Source: Dehalococcoidia bacterium (GTDB lineage: Bacteria; Chloroflexota; Dehalococcoidia; E44-bin15). Taken from it: 6,067 bases of DNA. A program made the translations under genes and the position numbers. Within the stretch, counting starts at the first letter, position 1. Each line of letters begins with the position of its first letter. The stretch spans positions 1 to 6,067 of the forward strand of contig JAGMCC010000077.1 of the NCBI GenBank assembly GCA_023129355.1, given 5' to 3'. The notes beneath the pieces were generated by a model, which saw only the letters and a list, made by a program, of their open reading frames with translations, did not search any database and was not told the DNA's origin. Shown piece after piece: positions 1 to 5,505 of this stretch.

Positions 1-797
1 AGAGGAAGCTAACATATCAGGAAACAGGTGATGACCCGGAAAGGATAGACCTGGAGCTTGATACCCTGGTTCCTGAAGAGCCCTATATCGCCTATGACAT
101 GCACGATGTAATCACAAGGATCATTGATGGTGGTCATTTCTTCGAGATACTGAAGGACTTTGCACAGAATGTGATTGTCGGGTTTGCCAGATTCGGTGGG
201 CGTCCTGCCGGGATCGTGGCTAGCCAGCCGATGTGTGCCGCGGGCGCTCTAGACTGTGATGCCGCCGACAAGGTCGCTAGATTCGTCAGGTTCTGCGACC
301 TGTTCAACATACCCCTGGTCACCCTCCACGATGTCCCTGGATACTGGATAGGTTCGGCCGAAGAGTGGAAGGGCATTTTGCGCCACGGTGCCAAGATGAT
401 TTATTCATATATCGAAGCCACGGTGCCTAAGATAACTGTTGTCGTACGTAAATCCTTCGCCGGGGCCTACACTGGAATGTGCTGTAAGGATACCGGGGCT
501 GACTTCATGTTCGCCTGGCCTATAGCCAGAATTTGTATTGTTGGCGCCGAGACCGCCGCCAGCATTATCTTTGCCAGAGAAATAAAGGAGGCGGAGGACC
601 CCAAGTCTATGAAAGCCCAGAGGATAGCTGAGTATAGAGATCTCTTCGAAAACCCCTATCGTGCGGCGGAACGGGGATTTATCGATGATGTGATTATGCC
701 CAGCGAGACGAGGAAATACATAAACCGGGCACTGGACATTACGGAAGATAAAACCGTGGTCAGACCATGGAGAAAATACTCAAACATCAATCTGTAA
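1..797 (+). CDS. Acyl-CoA carboxylase carboxyltransferase (beta) subunit, C-terminal part; 5' end outside window
   Basis: This subunit moves the carboxyl group between biotin and an acyl-CoA (propionyl-, methylmalonyl-, acetyl- or a related CoA) in a cytoplasmic biotin-dependent complex. The frame is open from base 3, well before the first internal ATG at 99, and gives 264 visible residues, about half of the usual 510-520. The family signatures are present in order: PYIAYDMHDVITRI, VGFARFGGRPAGIVASQP, GALDCDAADKVARFVRFCD, NIPLVTLHDVPG, the RHGAK/EATVPKITVVVRK stretch, GADFMFAWP and the C-terminal RPWRKYSNI. The conserved RKxYGGAY acyl-CoA/oxyanion segment reads RKSFAGAY (447-470) and is followed by an unusual Cys-Cys pair. 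A stand-alone biotin carrier gene starts 12 bases downstream, so this is the partner that works on that carrier. A methylmalonyl-CoA decarboxylase alpha subunit is the main alternative, since it is the same family; the membrane decarboxylase subunit is not seen. The family is secure; the substrate is not determined. Confidence 0.93.
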   Translation, partial: RKLTYQETGDDPERIDLELDTLVPEEPYIAYDMHDVITRIIDGGHFFEILKDFAQNVIVGFARFGGRPAGIVASQPMCAAGALDCDAADKVARFVRFCDLFNIPLVTLHDVPGYWIGSAEEWKGILRHGAKMIYSYIEATVPKITVVVRKSFAGAYTGMCCKDTGADFMFAWPIARICIVGAETAASIIFAREIKEAEDPKSMKAQRIAEYRDLFENPYRAAERGFIDDVIMPSETRKYINRALDITEDKTVVRPWRKYSNINL

Positions 798-809
798 GGG
801 GTTGTAAAT

Positions 810-1022
810 ATGGCTGCTATAGTTTCATCAATGCCAGGAAGAGTAGTTGATATCAAAGTGAAGGTAGGGGAGGCGGTTACACAAGGCCAGGAACTCTGCA
901 TCATTGAGGCAATGAAGATGCAGATGCCAGTAAAGTCCCCGCAAAATGGCAAGGTCAGCGATATCAAGGTCGAGGTAGGTCAAGGCATCAAAAAAGGGGA
1001 TGTTCTAATAGAGCTCGATTAG
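810..1022 (+). CDS. Stand-alone biotin carrier protein (biotinyl domain) of an acyl-CoA carboxylase/decarboxylase
   Basis: This 70-residue protein is essentially only a biotinyl/lipoyl-attachment domain. It swings covalently bound biotin between the biotin carboxylase and the carboxyltransferase. The signature EAMKM is present with biotinylated Lys36. Flanking it are the typical two half-repeats: SMPGRVVDIKVKVGE at residues 7-21 and SPQNGKVSDIKVEVG in the C-terminal half. There is no N-terminal Ala/Pro linker, unlike classical AccB (about 150 residues). It therefore resembles the short carriers of propionyl-CoA-type carboxylases and the gamma subunit of methylmalonyl-CoA decarboxylase. The ATG is preceded by TAAGGGG at 795-801, which overlaps the stop codon of the carboxyltransferase gene and suggests co-translation. 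Function is secure at domain level; the exact complex is inferred from the neighbour upstream. Confidence 0.93.
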   Translation: MAAIVSSMPGRVVDIKVKVGEAVTQGQELCIIEAMKMQMPVKSPQNGKVSDIKVEVGQGIKKGDVLIELD

Positions 1023-1070
1023 CATCCCGTAAGACAGGTAAATAGATACGCCGATTGGAGGATACTACGG

Positions 1071-2249
1071 ATGGACTTTAGGTTTACCGAAGAGCAGGAG
1101 AAACTGAGACAGGAGGTTCGAGAATTCCTTGACGGGGAGTTGAAAAAGGGTAGCTTCGAGGTGCATTGCGATGCCTGGTTGGGTGGGTACTCTCCTGGGT
1201 TCTCCCGCAAGCTGGGGGAGAGAGGCTGGATCGGACTGTGCTGGCCAAAAGAATGCTACGGTCAAGGGAAGAGTTATATGGACCGTATGGTGCTCACCGA
1301 GGAACTGCTTCATTATGGAGCGCCGGCAGCAGCCCACTGGTTTGCCGACCGCCAGATGGGGCCTTCGATAATCCGCCACGGCAGCGATGAACAGAAAGAG
1401 TACTTCCTCCCCCGTATAGCGAGAGGTGAGATTGTCTTTGGCATCGGAATGAGCGAACCGGAGGCTGGCTGCGATCTTGCGTCCCTGCGCACGAAAGCTG
1501 TGGAAGATGGAGACTCCTACATCCTTAATGGACAGAAGGTATGGACCAGCGGGGCGCACCATGTCGACTACCTCTACCTTGTGGCCCGCACCGACCCCGA
1601 TGAGCCCAGGCACAAGGGGATCAGCGAGTTTATTGTGGATATGCACCTGCCGGGGATCGATGTCCGTCCGCTGATCGATATGACCGGAGGCCACCACTAT
1701 AATGAGGTCTTCCTCGATAACGTGCGGGTGCCCAAGTCAAGTTTGGTGGGAGGGATTAACCGGGGATGGTATCAGATCGCAGAGCAGCTTGATTATGAAC
1801 GAAGCGGCGTAGAGCGGCTGATGACAAATTACCCCCTTTACCAGGATCTCATCGAGTATGCCAAACGAACGAAGTACGGTGGCAAAACCCTTGCCGAGCA
1901 ACCCATAGTGCGCAATAGCCTGGCAGATCTCACCGTAACGTACGAAGTGGGACGCCTGCTCACCTATCGGGTAGCCTGGGTGCTCGACCAGGGACGCTCC
2001 CCCACTACTGAGGCGGCGATGGCTAAGGCCTTCTGCACAGCGTTCGAGCAGCACCTGGCCCACATGGCAACACAACTCCCCGGGCTCTACGGGCAATTGA
2101 GACAGGGCTCGAAGTGGATCCCCCCTGCGTTTCGGGAGAGTGCTGCCGAGTCCTATCTGTTCTCGCCAGGCTATACCATCCAGGGCGGCACCTCCGAGAT
2201 TTTGAGAAATATTATCGCCATCAGGGGTTTGCAATTACCCACGTCCTAG
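1071..2249 (+). CDS. Acyl-CoA dehydrogenase family protein (FAD-dependent)
   Basis: This is a 392-residue flavoprotein expected to introduce an alpha-beta double bond into an acyl-CoA and pass electrons to ETF; the length is normal for the family. Seen in order: the N-terminal helical domain (MDFRFTEEQEKLRQEVREFL), the mid-domain FAD/substrate motif GMSEPEAGCDLASL (126-139), KVWTSGAHHVDYLYLVARTD, and the C-terminal helical domain ending in IQGGTSEILRNIIA (370-383). The Glu that serves as catalytic base in medium-chain enzymes (the YEGTS motif) is replaced by Gly372. A Glu in DYERS (Glu243) lies where isovaleryl- and long-chain-type enzymes carry their base, so activity is plausible. GGAGG at 1057-1061 precedes the ATG by 9 bases. 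The gene lies 48 bases after the biotin carrier gene and probably belongs to the same acyl-CoA operon. Substrate is not predictable from what I see; branched-chain, cyclic or steroid-like acyl-CoAs are all possible. Confidence 0.93.
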   Translation: MDFRFTEEQEKLRQEVREFLDGELKKGSFEVHCDAWLGGYSPGFSRKLGERGWIGLCWPKECYGQGKSYMDRMVLTEELLHYGAPAAAHWFADRQMGPSIIRHGSDEQKEYFLPRIARGEIVFGIGMSEPEAGCDLASLRTKAVEDGDSYILNGQKVWTSGAHHVDYLYLVARTDPDEPRHKGISEFIVDMHLPGIDVRPLIDMTGGHHYNEVFLDNVRVPKSSLVGGINRGWYQIAEQLDYERSGVERLMTNYPLYQDLIEYAKRTKYGGKTLAEQPIVRNSLADLTVTYEVGRLLTYRVAWVLDQGRSPTTEAAMAKAFCTAFEQHLAHMATQLPGLYGQLRQGSKWIPPAFRESAAESYLFSPGYTIQGGTSEILRNIIAIRGLQLPTS

Positions 2250-2368
2250 CTGCGCAAAAGGAGGCGTAGCTCCGCAACGTGTGTAGTTCCCCTGTCTGCA
2301 GCCTGGATTCCCTCGTCATAGGTGAGAGGAGGTTTTTTGAGAAATTCGCCAAACTCACCAGCTTATCA

Positions 2369-2420
2369 TTGACATAAAAGTTTGAATGTGGTTGTCCGGC
2401 TATCCACAGTTGATTATTAA
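2369..2420 (+). promoter_or_regulatory. Possible promoter region for the hisA operon (weak)
   Basis: The 193-base gap between the acyl-CoA dehydrogenase gene and hisA is the only sizeable non-coding stretch on this strand before 4144. It holds a perfect TTGACA at 2369-2374, but no good -10 lies 16-18 bases after it. A second pairing, TTGTCC at 2392-2397 (4/6) with TATTAA at 2415-2420 (4/6) and a 17-base spacer, would start transcription shortly before the hisA ribosome site (AAAAGGG, 2430-2436). A promoter here makes sense because the function changes from acyl-CoA to histidine genes, but the boxes are weak. The gap also contains an inverted repeat, GGTGAG (2321-2326) with CTCACC (2354-2359), enclosing a six-T run. 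I cannot call it a convincing terminator. Confidence 0.3.
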
Positions 2421-2442
2421 GACGATGTGAAAAGGGTAAAAA

Positions 2443-3159
2443 ATGGAGGTTATTCCTGCAATCGACCTTAAGGGCGGAAAGTGTGTTCGCCTCTACCAAG
2501 GCGACTATAGACAGGAGACGGTCTTCTCGGAAGAGCCTACAGAGATCGCCCGGCGCTGGCAATCACTAGGGGCGAGGCGGCTTCACATCGTTGACCTCGA
2601 TGGCGCAGCGAAGGGTGAGCTTTGCCATGTCTCCCTTATAGAGGAGATAGTGCAATCGGTCCACATTCCCCTTCAGCTAGGCGGTGGCCTGCGCCGAATC
2701 GAGGCAATCGCGCAAGCGCTGGAGCTTGGTGTAGCGCGTGCCATCCTAGGCACGGCGGCGATTGAGGACCGCGCCTTGATTCAAGAAGCCTGCCACAGGT
2801 TCGGGAGCCGCATAATTGTGAGCATCGATGCCCGGGATGGCTATGTGGCGACCCATGGTTGGCAGGAGAGGACAGCGGTCACAGCAATCGAACTGGTGCA
2901 GCGGATGGCATCACTTGGGGTGGAGCGCTTCATATATACCGACATCGCCCGCGACGGAACGCTAACGGAACCAAATTTCGATGCCGTAACAGAATTGTTG
3001 GCTAAGACTAGCCTTCCCATCGTTGCCGCAGGAGGCATCGCATCGCTGGAGCACCTAAAGAGGCTATTTCGTATTGGAGTAGAGGGGGCGATCGTGGGCC
3101 GCGCGCTCTACACCGGGGACATCGACCTAAAACAGGCGATAGCTAATATTATGGTGTAG
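2443..3159 (+). CDS. hisA: HisA, phosphoribosylformimino-5-aminoimidazole carboxamide ribotide isomerase
   Basis: HisA performs the Amadori rearrangement of ProFAR to PRFAR, the fourth step of histidine biosynthesis, as a cytoplasmic monomeric (beta-alpha)8 barrel. The 238-residue length is typical. The start MEVIPAIDLKGGKCVRL carries the catalytic Asp8. The second catalytic Asp is Asp129 in VSIDARDG, followed by the HGW motif (138-140) that distinguishes HisA from HisF. Phosphate-binding loops are seen as LGGGLR (79-84) and AAGGIAS (195-201), with TDIARDGTL (166-174) between them. AAAAGGG at 2430-2436 sits 6 bases before the ATG. It is the first gene of a tight cluster with the methyltransferase and hisI. 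hisF, which normally follows in the pathway, is not in this window. No doubt about identity; a PriA-type dual HisA/TrpF role cannot be excluded from sequence alone. Confidence 0.97.
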   Translation: MEVIPAIDLKGGKCVRLYQGDYRQETVFSEEPTEIARRWQSLGARRLHIVDLDGAAKGELCHVSLIEEIVQSVHIPLQLGGGLRRIEAIAQALELGVARAILGTAAIEDRALIQEACHRFGSRIIVSIDARDGYVATHGWQERTAVTAIELVQRMASLGVERFIYTDIARDGTLTEPNFDAVTELLAKTSLPIVAAGGIASLEHLKRLFRIGVEGAIVGRALYTGDIDLKQAIANIMV

Positions 3160-3168
3160 GAGCATCTG

Positions 3169-3840
3169 ATGCATCCCGCGTTAATCGTCATTCTCAGTTT
3201 AATCGGCGCGCTACTCTTCTTATGGTTCGTGGTGTTCCGTATTGTTCGCAAATTCCGTCTTGCTCCAGCATCGCGTCGCTCTGTTACGCTGCTGGCGATG
3301 ATCTTAGAAAACCCGGTGCGCAGGTGCTTTTTCAGCCCAGCGAAATTGCTGGATAAAGTGGGCATCGCGGTAGGCATGAGGGTTTTGGAACTAGGGCCCG
3401 GCCCCGGCTTTTTCACCATAGAGGCGGCGCGGCGGTTGGTTTATTCGGAAAGCCCGGGAAAGCTTTATTGCTTGGACATCGAGCCAGCGATGATCGCCAG
3501 ACTTAAAGAGAAGGTCTCGAAAGACACCCTGGAAAACATCGCTATAATGGTGGGGAATGGGGAGCATCTTCCGTTTAAGGATGGTAGCTTTGACCTTGCC
3601 TACCTGGTCACCGTTCTAGGTGAGGTGCCCGATAAAGATCGAGCGTTGCGGGAGTTGTATCGTGTGCTTCGCCCTGGAGGGGTGGTATCGATCTCGGAGT
3701 ACCTTCCCGACCCCGATTATCCACTGAGGAGAACCACCATTGCTTGGGCTCGCAGAGCAGGATTTGAGCCGTTTCAACAATTCGGCAATTTCTTTGCGTA
3801 CGTGGTAATTTTTAGGAGGGGTTATGCTGAAGTTCGATGA
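3169..3840 (+). CDS. Membrane-anchored class I SAM-dependent methyltransferase (Methyltransf_11/UbiE-like)
   Basis: This 223-residue protein has an N-terminal hydrophobic segment (about residues 5-26, ILSLIGALLFLWFVVF) followed by a basic stretch (RKFR), which predicts a single membrane anchor with the catalytic domain in the cytoplasm. The Rossmann methyltransferase domain follows. Motif I is VLELGPGPGFFT (72-83). The acidic residue binding the SAM ribose is Asp103 in CLDIEP. Next come GEHLPFKDGSFDLAYL (131-146) and LRPGGVVSISE (167-177). The acceptor is unknown; small hydrophobic molecules such as quinones or lipids would suit a membrane-tethered UbiE-like enzyme, but that is inference. It lies 9 bases after hisA, with its ribosome site TAGGAG (3157-3162) built on the hisA stop codon. 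Its 3' end overlaps hisI by 17 bases, so it is surely co-expressed with both. It has no known role in histidine synthesis. Confidence 0.9.
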   Translation: MHPALIVILSLIGALLFLWFVVFRIVRKFRLAPASRRSVTLLAMILENPVRRCFFSPAKLLDKVGIAVGMRVLELGPGPGFFTIEAARRLVYSESPGKLYCLDIEPAMIARLKEKVSKDTLENIAIMVGNGEHLPFKDGSFDLAYLVTVLGEVPDKDRALRELYRVLRPGGVVSISEYLPDPDYPLRRTTIAWARRAGFEPFQQFGNFFAYVVIFRRGYAEVR

Positions 3841-4144
3841 AAAGGGGCTAATAGCAGCGATTATTCAGGACGCGGAAAATGGGGAGATTCTGATGCTGGG
3901 ATATATGAACGAGGAGTCATTGCAGAAGACGCTGGAGACAGGTCAGGTCTGGTTCTATAGCCGAAGTCGCCAAGAACTCTGGCACAAGGGTGAGACCTCG
4001 GGAAGCTATCTCAATGTTCGCCATATCTACAGGGACTGCGATGATGATGCCCTGCTTTTTCAGGTGGAGGCCACTGGCCCGGTATGCCACACCGGGAATA
4101 GGAGTTGCTTCTTTCGCAGGCTGAAGGAAGTCAAGGAGTCATAA
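3824..4144 (+). CDS. hisI: HisI, phosphoribosyl-AMP cyclohydrolase
   Basis: HisI opens the purine ring of phosphoribosyl-AMP, the third step of histidine biosynthesis, as a zinc-dependent cytoplasmic dimer. The 106-residue protein covers only the cyclohydrolase domain; there is no fused HisE pyrophosphohydrolase, so HisE must be encoded elsewhere. Motifs: MLGYMNEESL (24-33), WFYSRSRQELWHKGETSG (43-60), the metal-binding DCDDDALLFQV (71-81) and GPVCHTGNRSCFF (85-97). Cys72, Cys88 and Cys95 have the 16- and 7-residue spacing of the known zinc ligands; Asp71, Asp73 and Asp75 are the likely magnesium ligands. The start lies inside the methyltransferase gene, with a strong AGGAGGGG (3814-3821) just ahead of the ATG, pointing to translational coupling. 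The gene converges with rpmE, with only 8 bases between the two stop codons. Confidence 0.97.
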   Translation: MLKFDEKGLIAAIIQDAENGEILMLGYMNEESLQKTLETGQVWFYSRSRQELWHKGETSGSYLNVRHIYRDCDDDALLFQVEATGPVCHTGNRSCFFRRLKEVKES

Positions 4145-4152
4145 GGGGCGCG

Positions 4153-4353
4153 CTACTCCATCTTGTATCTTCTCTTGAAGCGCTCCACTCGCCTCGCGGT
4201 GTCCACGATGCGCCGCTCCCCGGTGAAGAAGGGGTGACACTTACTGCAAAGCTCAACCTTAAGCACAGGCTTTGTCGAGCCGGTAGTGAAGGTGTTACCG
4301 CAAGAGCAGGTAACCTGCGCTTCCATGTATTCAGGATGGATATTCTTCTTCAT
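4153..4353 (-). CDS. rpmE: 50S ribosomal protein L31, zinc-binding form
   Basis: L31 bridges the large and small ribosomal subunits. The 66-residue protein has the family pattern MKKNIHPEY, then CxC (Cys16, Cys18) and CxxC (Cys36, Cys39), so it is the zinc-retaining (C+) type, as opposed to the zinc-free paralogue induced by zinc starvation. The conserved HPFFTGERRIVDTARRVERF follows. The ATG shares bases with the TGA stop of rpmA in an ATGA overlap (4350-4353). The nearest purine-rich site on this strand (4370-4376) is about 16 bases away, too far for normal use, so translation is probably coupled to rpmA. It is the last gene of the rplU operon and runs tail-to-tail into hisI. I see no T-tailed hairpin terminator in the short junction. 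Confidence 0.97.
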   Translation of the reverse strand: MKKNIHPEYMEAQVTCSCGNTFTTGSTKPVLKVELCSKCHPFFTGERRIVDTARRVERFKRRYKME

Positions 4354-4604
4354 TGGCGGTAAATGCTTACCTTCTTTCTATACTTGGACGCTGGCCCGAA
4401 CTTGACGAAGCCATCGATGAGCGCAAATATGGTGTGATCTCGCCCCACGCCTACGTTATCTCCAGGGAGAATGCGCGTTCCCCTCTGTCGAACGATAATA
4501 GTGCCCGCGCGCACTTGCTCGCCACCGTATCGCTTGACCCCAAGCCTCTTTGATTGGCTGTCTCGCCCCAGCCTTGTGCTGCCACCGCCCTTCTTATGCG
4601 CCAC
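4350..4604 (-). CDS. rpmA: 50S ribosomal protein L27
   Basis: L27 reaches towards the peptidyl-transferase centre of the 50S subunit with its flexible N-terminus. The 84-residue length is standard. The motifs are diagnostic: MAHKKGGGSTRLGRDSQSKR at the start, GVKRYGGEQVRAGTIIVRQRG, and GDNVGVGRDHTIFALIDGFV. The start codon is GTG, fixed by the family N-terminus and by GGAGGAG (4614-4620) 9 bases upstream. The N-terminus begins directly with AHKKGGGSTR, without the short cleaved leader found in Firmicutes L27. It therefore should not need the processing protease Prp, consistent with no prp gene next door. It is co-directional with rplU and the small membrane gene upstream, and overlaps rpmE downstream. 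Confidence 0.98.
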   Translation of the reverse strand: MAHKKGGGSTRLGRDSQSKRLGVKRYGGEQVRAGTIIVRQRGTRILPGDNVGVGRDHTIFALIDGFVKFGPASKYRKKVSIYRQ

Positions 4605-4613
4605 TTTTTCACT

Positions 4614-4620
4614 CTCCTCC
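4614..4620 (-). promoter_or_regulatory. Ribosome binding site of rpmA (decides the GTG start)
   Basis: On the minus strand this reads GGAGGAG, 9 bases before the GTG at 4604. Together with the conserved L27 N-terminus it confirms a non-ATG start. Confidence 0.75.
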
Positions 4621-4647
4621 GCTTTTAAATATGTATGTCGCCCATGA

Positions 4648-4965
4648 TCAAGGATACAGGGATATTGGTACTATGAGCCATACTGCGCTAAAGGTTAACC
4701 CCAGCAGTACCAGGCATCCTATAACTGCCGCCGCACTTGCCATCCCTTTCCTTGAGCCTTCCTCCTGAATCTCGGCCCTCCTGATTATCCCGCTATATAA
4801 GGACAATATTGCAAAAGCCCCTGACACTGACCAGAGTGCGTACCCGGTATTGGTAGCAGGCCACCAAAAATGACCCATGAAAGTGGCTATCGAAATAACA
4901 CTAAATAGATATATGGCGTTGTCCCAAAGTGTGTAAGCCTTCATTTTTACATCGCTTGCTTCCAA
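4648..4965 (-). CDS. Small three-helix membrane protein of unknown function, between rplU and rpmA
   Basis: I do not recognise this protein. From the TTG at 4965 it has 105 residues and three hydrophobic segments (about 15-33, 40-60 and 76-103). A charged loop, RRAEIQEEGSRKG (62-74), lies between the second and third segments and is probably cytoplasmic. The pattern of long hydrophobic stretches with one charged loop is what a real small membrane protein shows. Gaps of 46 bases to rplU and 43 bases to rpmA place it inside the ribosomal-protein operon. The start is uncertain. AAGGAG (4971-4966) touches the TTG with no spacing. The in-frame ATG at 4944 (residue 8) lies 21 bases from that site. 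An ATT at 4980 is a remote option. The first transmembrane segment is intact whichever start is right. It occupies the position of prp in Firmicutes but has no protease-like features. Confidence 0.7.
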   Translation of the reverse strand: MEASDVKMKAYTLWDNAIYLFSVISIATFMGHFWWPATNTGYALWSVSGAFAILSLYSGIIRRAEIQEEGSRKGMASAAAVIGCLVLLGLTFSAVWLIVPISLYP

Positions 4966-4971
4966 CTCCTT

Positions 4972-4985
4972 AAGATAAATATCTT
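4972..4985 (-). repeat. Inverted repeat (possible small RNA hairpin) upstream of the membrane-protein start
   Basis: On the minus strand AAGAT and ATCTT flank a four-base loop ATTT, a 5-bp stem directly 5' of the AAGGAG site of the small membrane protein. It could form a weak hairpin in the operon mRNA. It is AT-rich and short, so chance occurrence is quite possible. Confidence 0.3.
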
Positions 4986-5011
4986 GATCTTTCCCCTTTG
5001 CACCACGCTAG

Positions 5012-5374
5012 CTAGCATACTATCTCTTTTATGGCAAGCCTGGTATAGAGCTGTCGGTGCCCCTTCATCCTGCGGTAGCGAACCTTTGGCTTGTATTTGA
5101 AGACAATGACCTTCTTCCCCTTGCCCTCGCCGAGGACCTCAGCTATGACCTTGGCCCCCTCCACAGTAGGCGTGCCCACCCTCACCCTCTCCCCATCGGC
5201 GACCATCAATACCTGATCCAGCTCTATAGCGCTCCCTTCCGCTGCGGGAAGGTGCGCCACATCGATGGTCTCACCAGATGATACCTTATACTGCTTCCCC
5301 CCTGTTTGCACGATGGCGTAATTCCAGCTGCCCTTTTCAGCGGACTTTTTACTTTTCACTTTTGAAGCTGCCAA
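5012..5374 (-). CDS. rplU: 50S ribosomal protein L21
   Basis: L21 binds 23S rRNA in the large subunit. The protein has the family hallmarks YAIVQTGGKQYKVSSGE (19-35), the central VLMVADGERVRVGTP, and the C-terminal VIVFKYKPKVRYRRMKGHRQ followed by TRLAIKEI. At 120 residues it is longer than the usual 103 or so because of an N-terminal extension of about 17 residues rich in Lys, Ser and Ala before the conserved core. The start is a TTG, supported by AGGAGG at 5381-5386 with ideal 6-base spacing; the only other close in-frame choice, a GTG at codon 6, lacks such a site. It is the first gene of a minus-strand operon with the small membrane protein, rpmA and rpmE. A good promoter lies upstream at 5477-5505, giving a leader of about 95 bases. 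Confidence 0.97.
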   Translation of the reverse strand: MAASKVKSKKSAEKGSWNYAIVQTGGKQYKVSSGETIDVAHLPAAEGSAIELDQVLMVADGERVRVGTPTVEGAKVIAEVLGEGKGKKVIVFKYKPKVRYRRMKGHRQLYTRLAIKEIVC

Positions 5375-5470
5375 TCGATGCCTCCTAAAGCACTGCTCCT
5401 CACCTTGCCGCGATCAACTACTCGCTTTCGTCCCGGGTTGCTGTCAGGGAGGTCATGGTGCCCCGCCCGC
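5375..5470 (-). promoter_or_regulatory. Predicted rplU 5' leader
   Basis: If transcription starts about 7 bases after the -10 box at 5477-5482, the rplU mRNA has a leader of about 95 bases. It contains a possible 12-codon leader ORF (ATG at 5456, TAG ending at 5418). It also has a CCTCC stretch (5452-5448, read on the minus strand) that is complementary to GGAGG within the rplU ribosome site. Ribosomal-protein leaders are often autoregulatory, but I do not recognise a known L21 leader fold, and the pairing is only 5 bp. A regulatory role is speculative. Confidence 0.25.
5381..5386 (-). promoter_or_regulatory. Ribosome binding site of rplU (decides the TTG start)
   Basis: On the minus strand this is a full AGGAGG, 6 bases before the TTG at 5374. 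It fixes the start upstream of the conserved L21 core and so makes the basic N-terminal extension part of the protein. Confidence 0.8.
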
Positions 5471-5476
5471 TTCTCA

Positions 5477-5505
5477 ATCCTATCATTTTATTTCCAAGAT
5501 GTCAA
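5477..5505 (-). promoter_or_regulatory. Sigma-70-type promoter for the rplU operon
   Basis: On the minus strand the -35 box is a perfect TTGACA (5505-5500). A 17-base spacer follows, then the -10 box TAGGAT (5482-5477, 4/6 to consensus). It points at rplU and no other minus-strand promoter in the gap looks as good. Its -35 box covers nearly the same bases as the -35 of the opposing promoter. Confidence 0.65.

Noticed and set aside
1065..1697. Long minus-strand open frame opposite the acyl-CoA dehydrogenase gene
   Set aside because: It is antisense to a clearly conserved gene and has no recognisable domain; treated as a coding shadow.
2310..2338. Rho-independent terminator after the acyl-CoA dehydrogenase (CCTC/GAGG followed by six Ts)
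   Set aside because: The best stem is 4 bp with a 14-base loop, too weak to call despite the T-run.
2400..2408. DnaA-box-like CTATCCACA before hisA
   Set aside because: It is a single 8/9 match with no further boxes or AT-rich unwinding element nearby, so not evidence for an origin.
1737..2562. Minus-strand open frames running over the acyl-CoA dehydrogenase 3' end and the hisA 5' end
   Set aside because: They overlap two well-supported genes on the other strand and show no family motifs.
4135..4159. Inverted repeat GGAGT/ACTCC across the hisI-rpmE convergent junction as a bidirectional terminator
   Set aside because: The stem is only 5 bp with a 15-base loop and no T-run follows on either strand.
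5007..5016. Perfect 10-base palindrome GCTAGCTAGC at the end of rplU
   Set aside because: It is a short self-repeating CTAG string, partly coding, with no partner copy in the window; chance is the simplest explanation.
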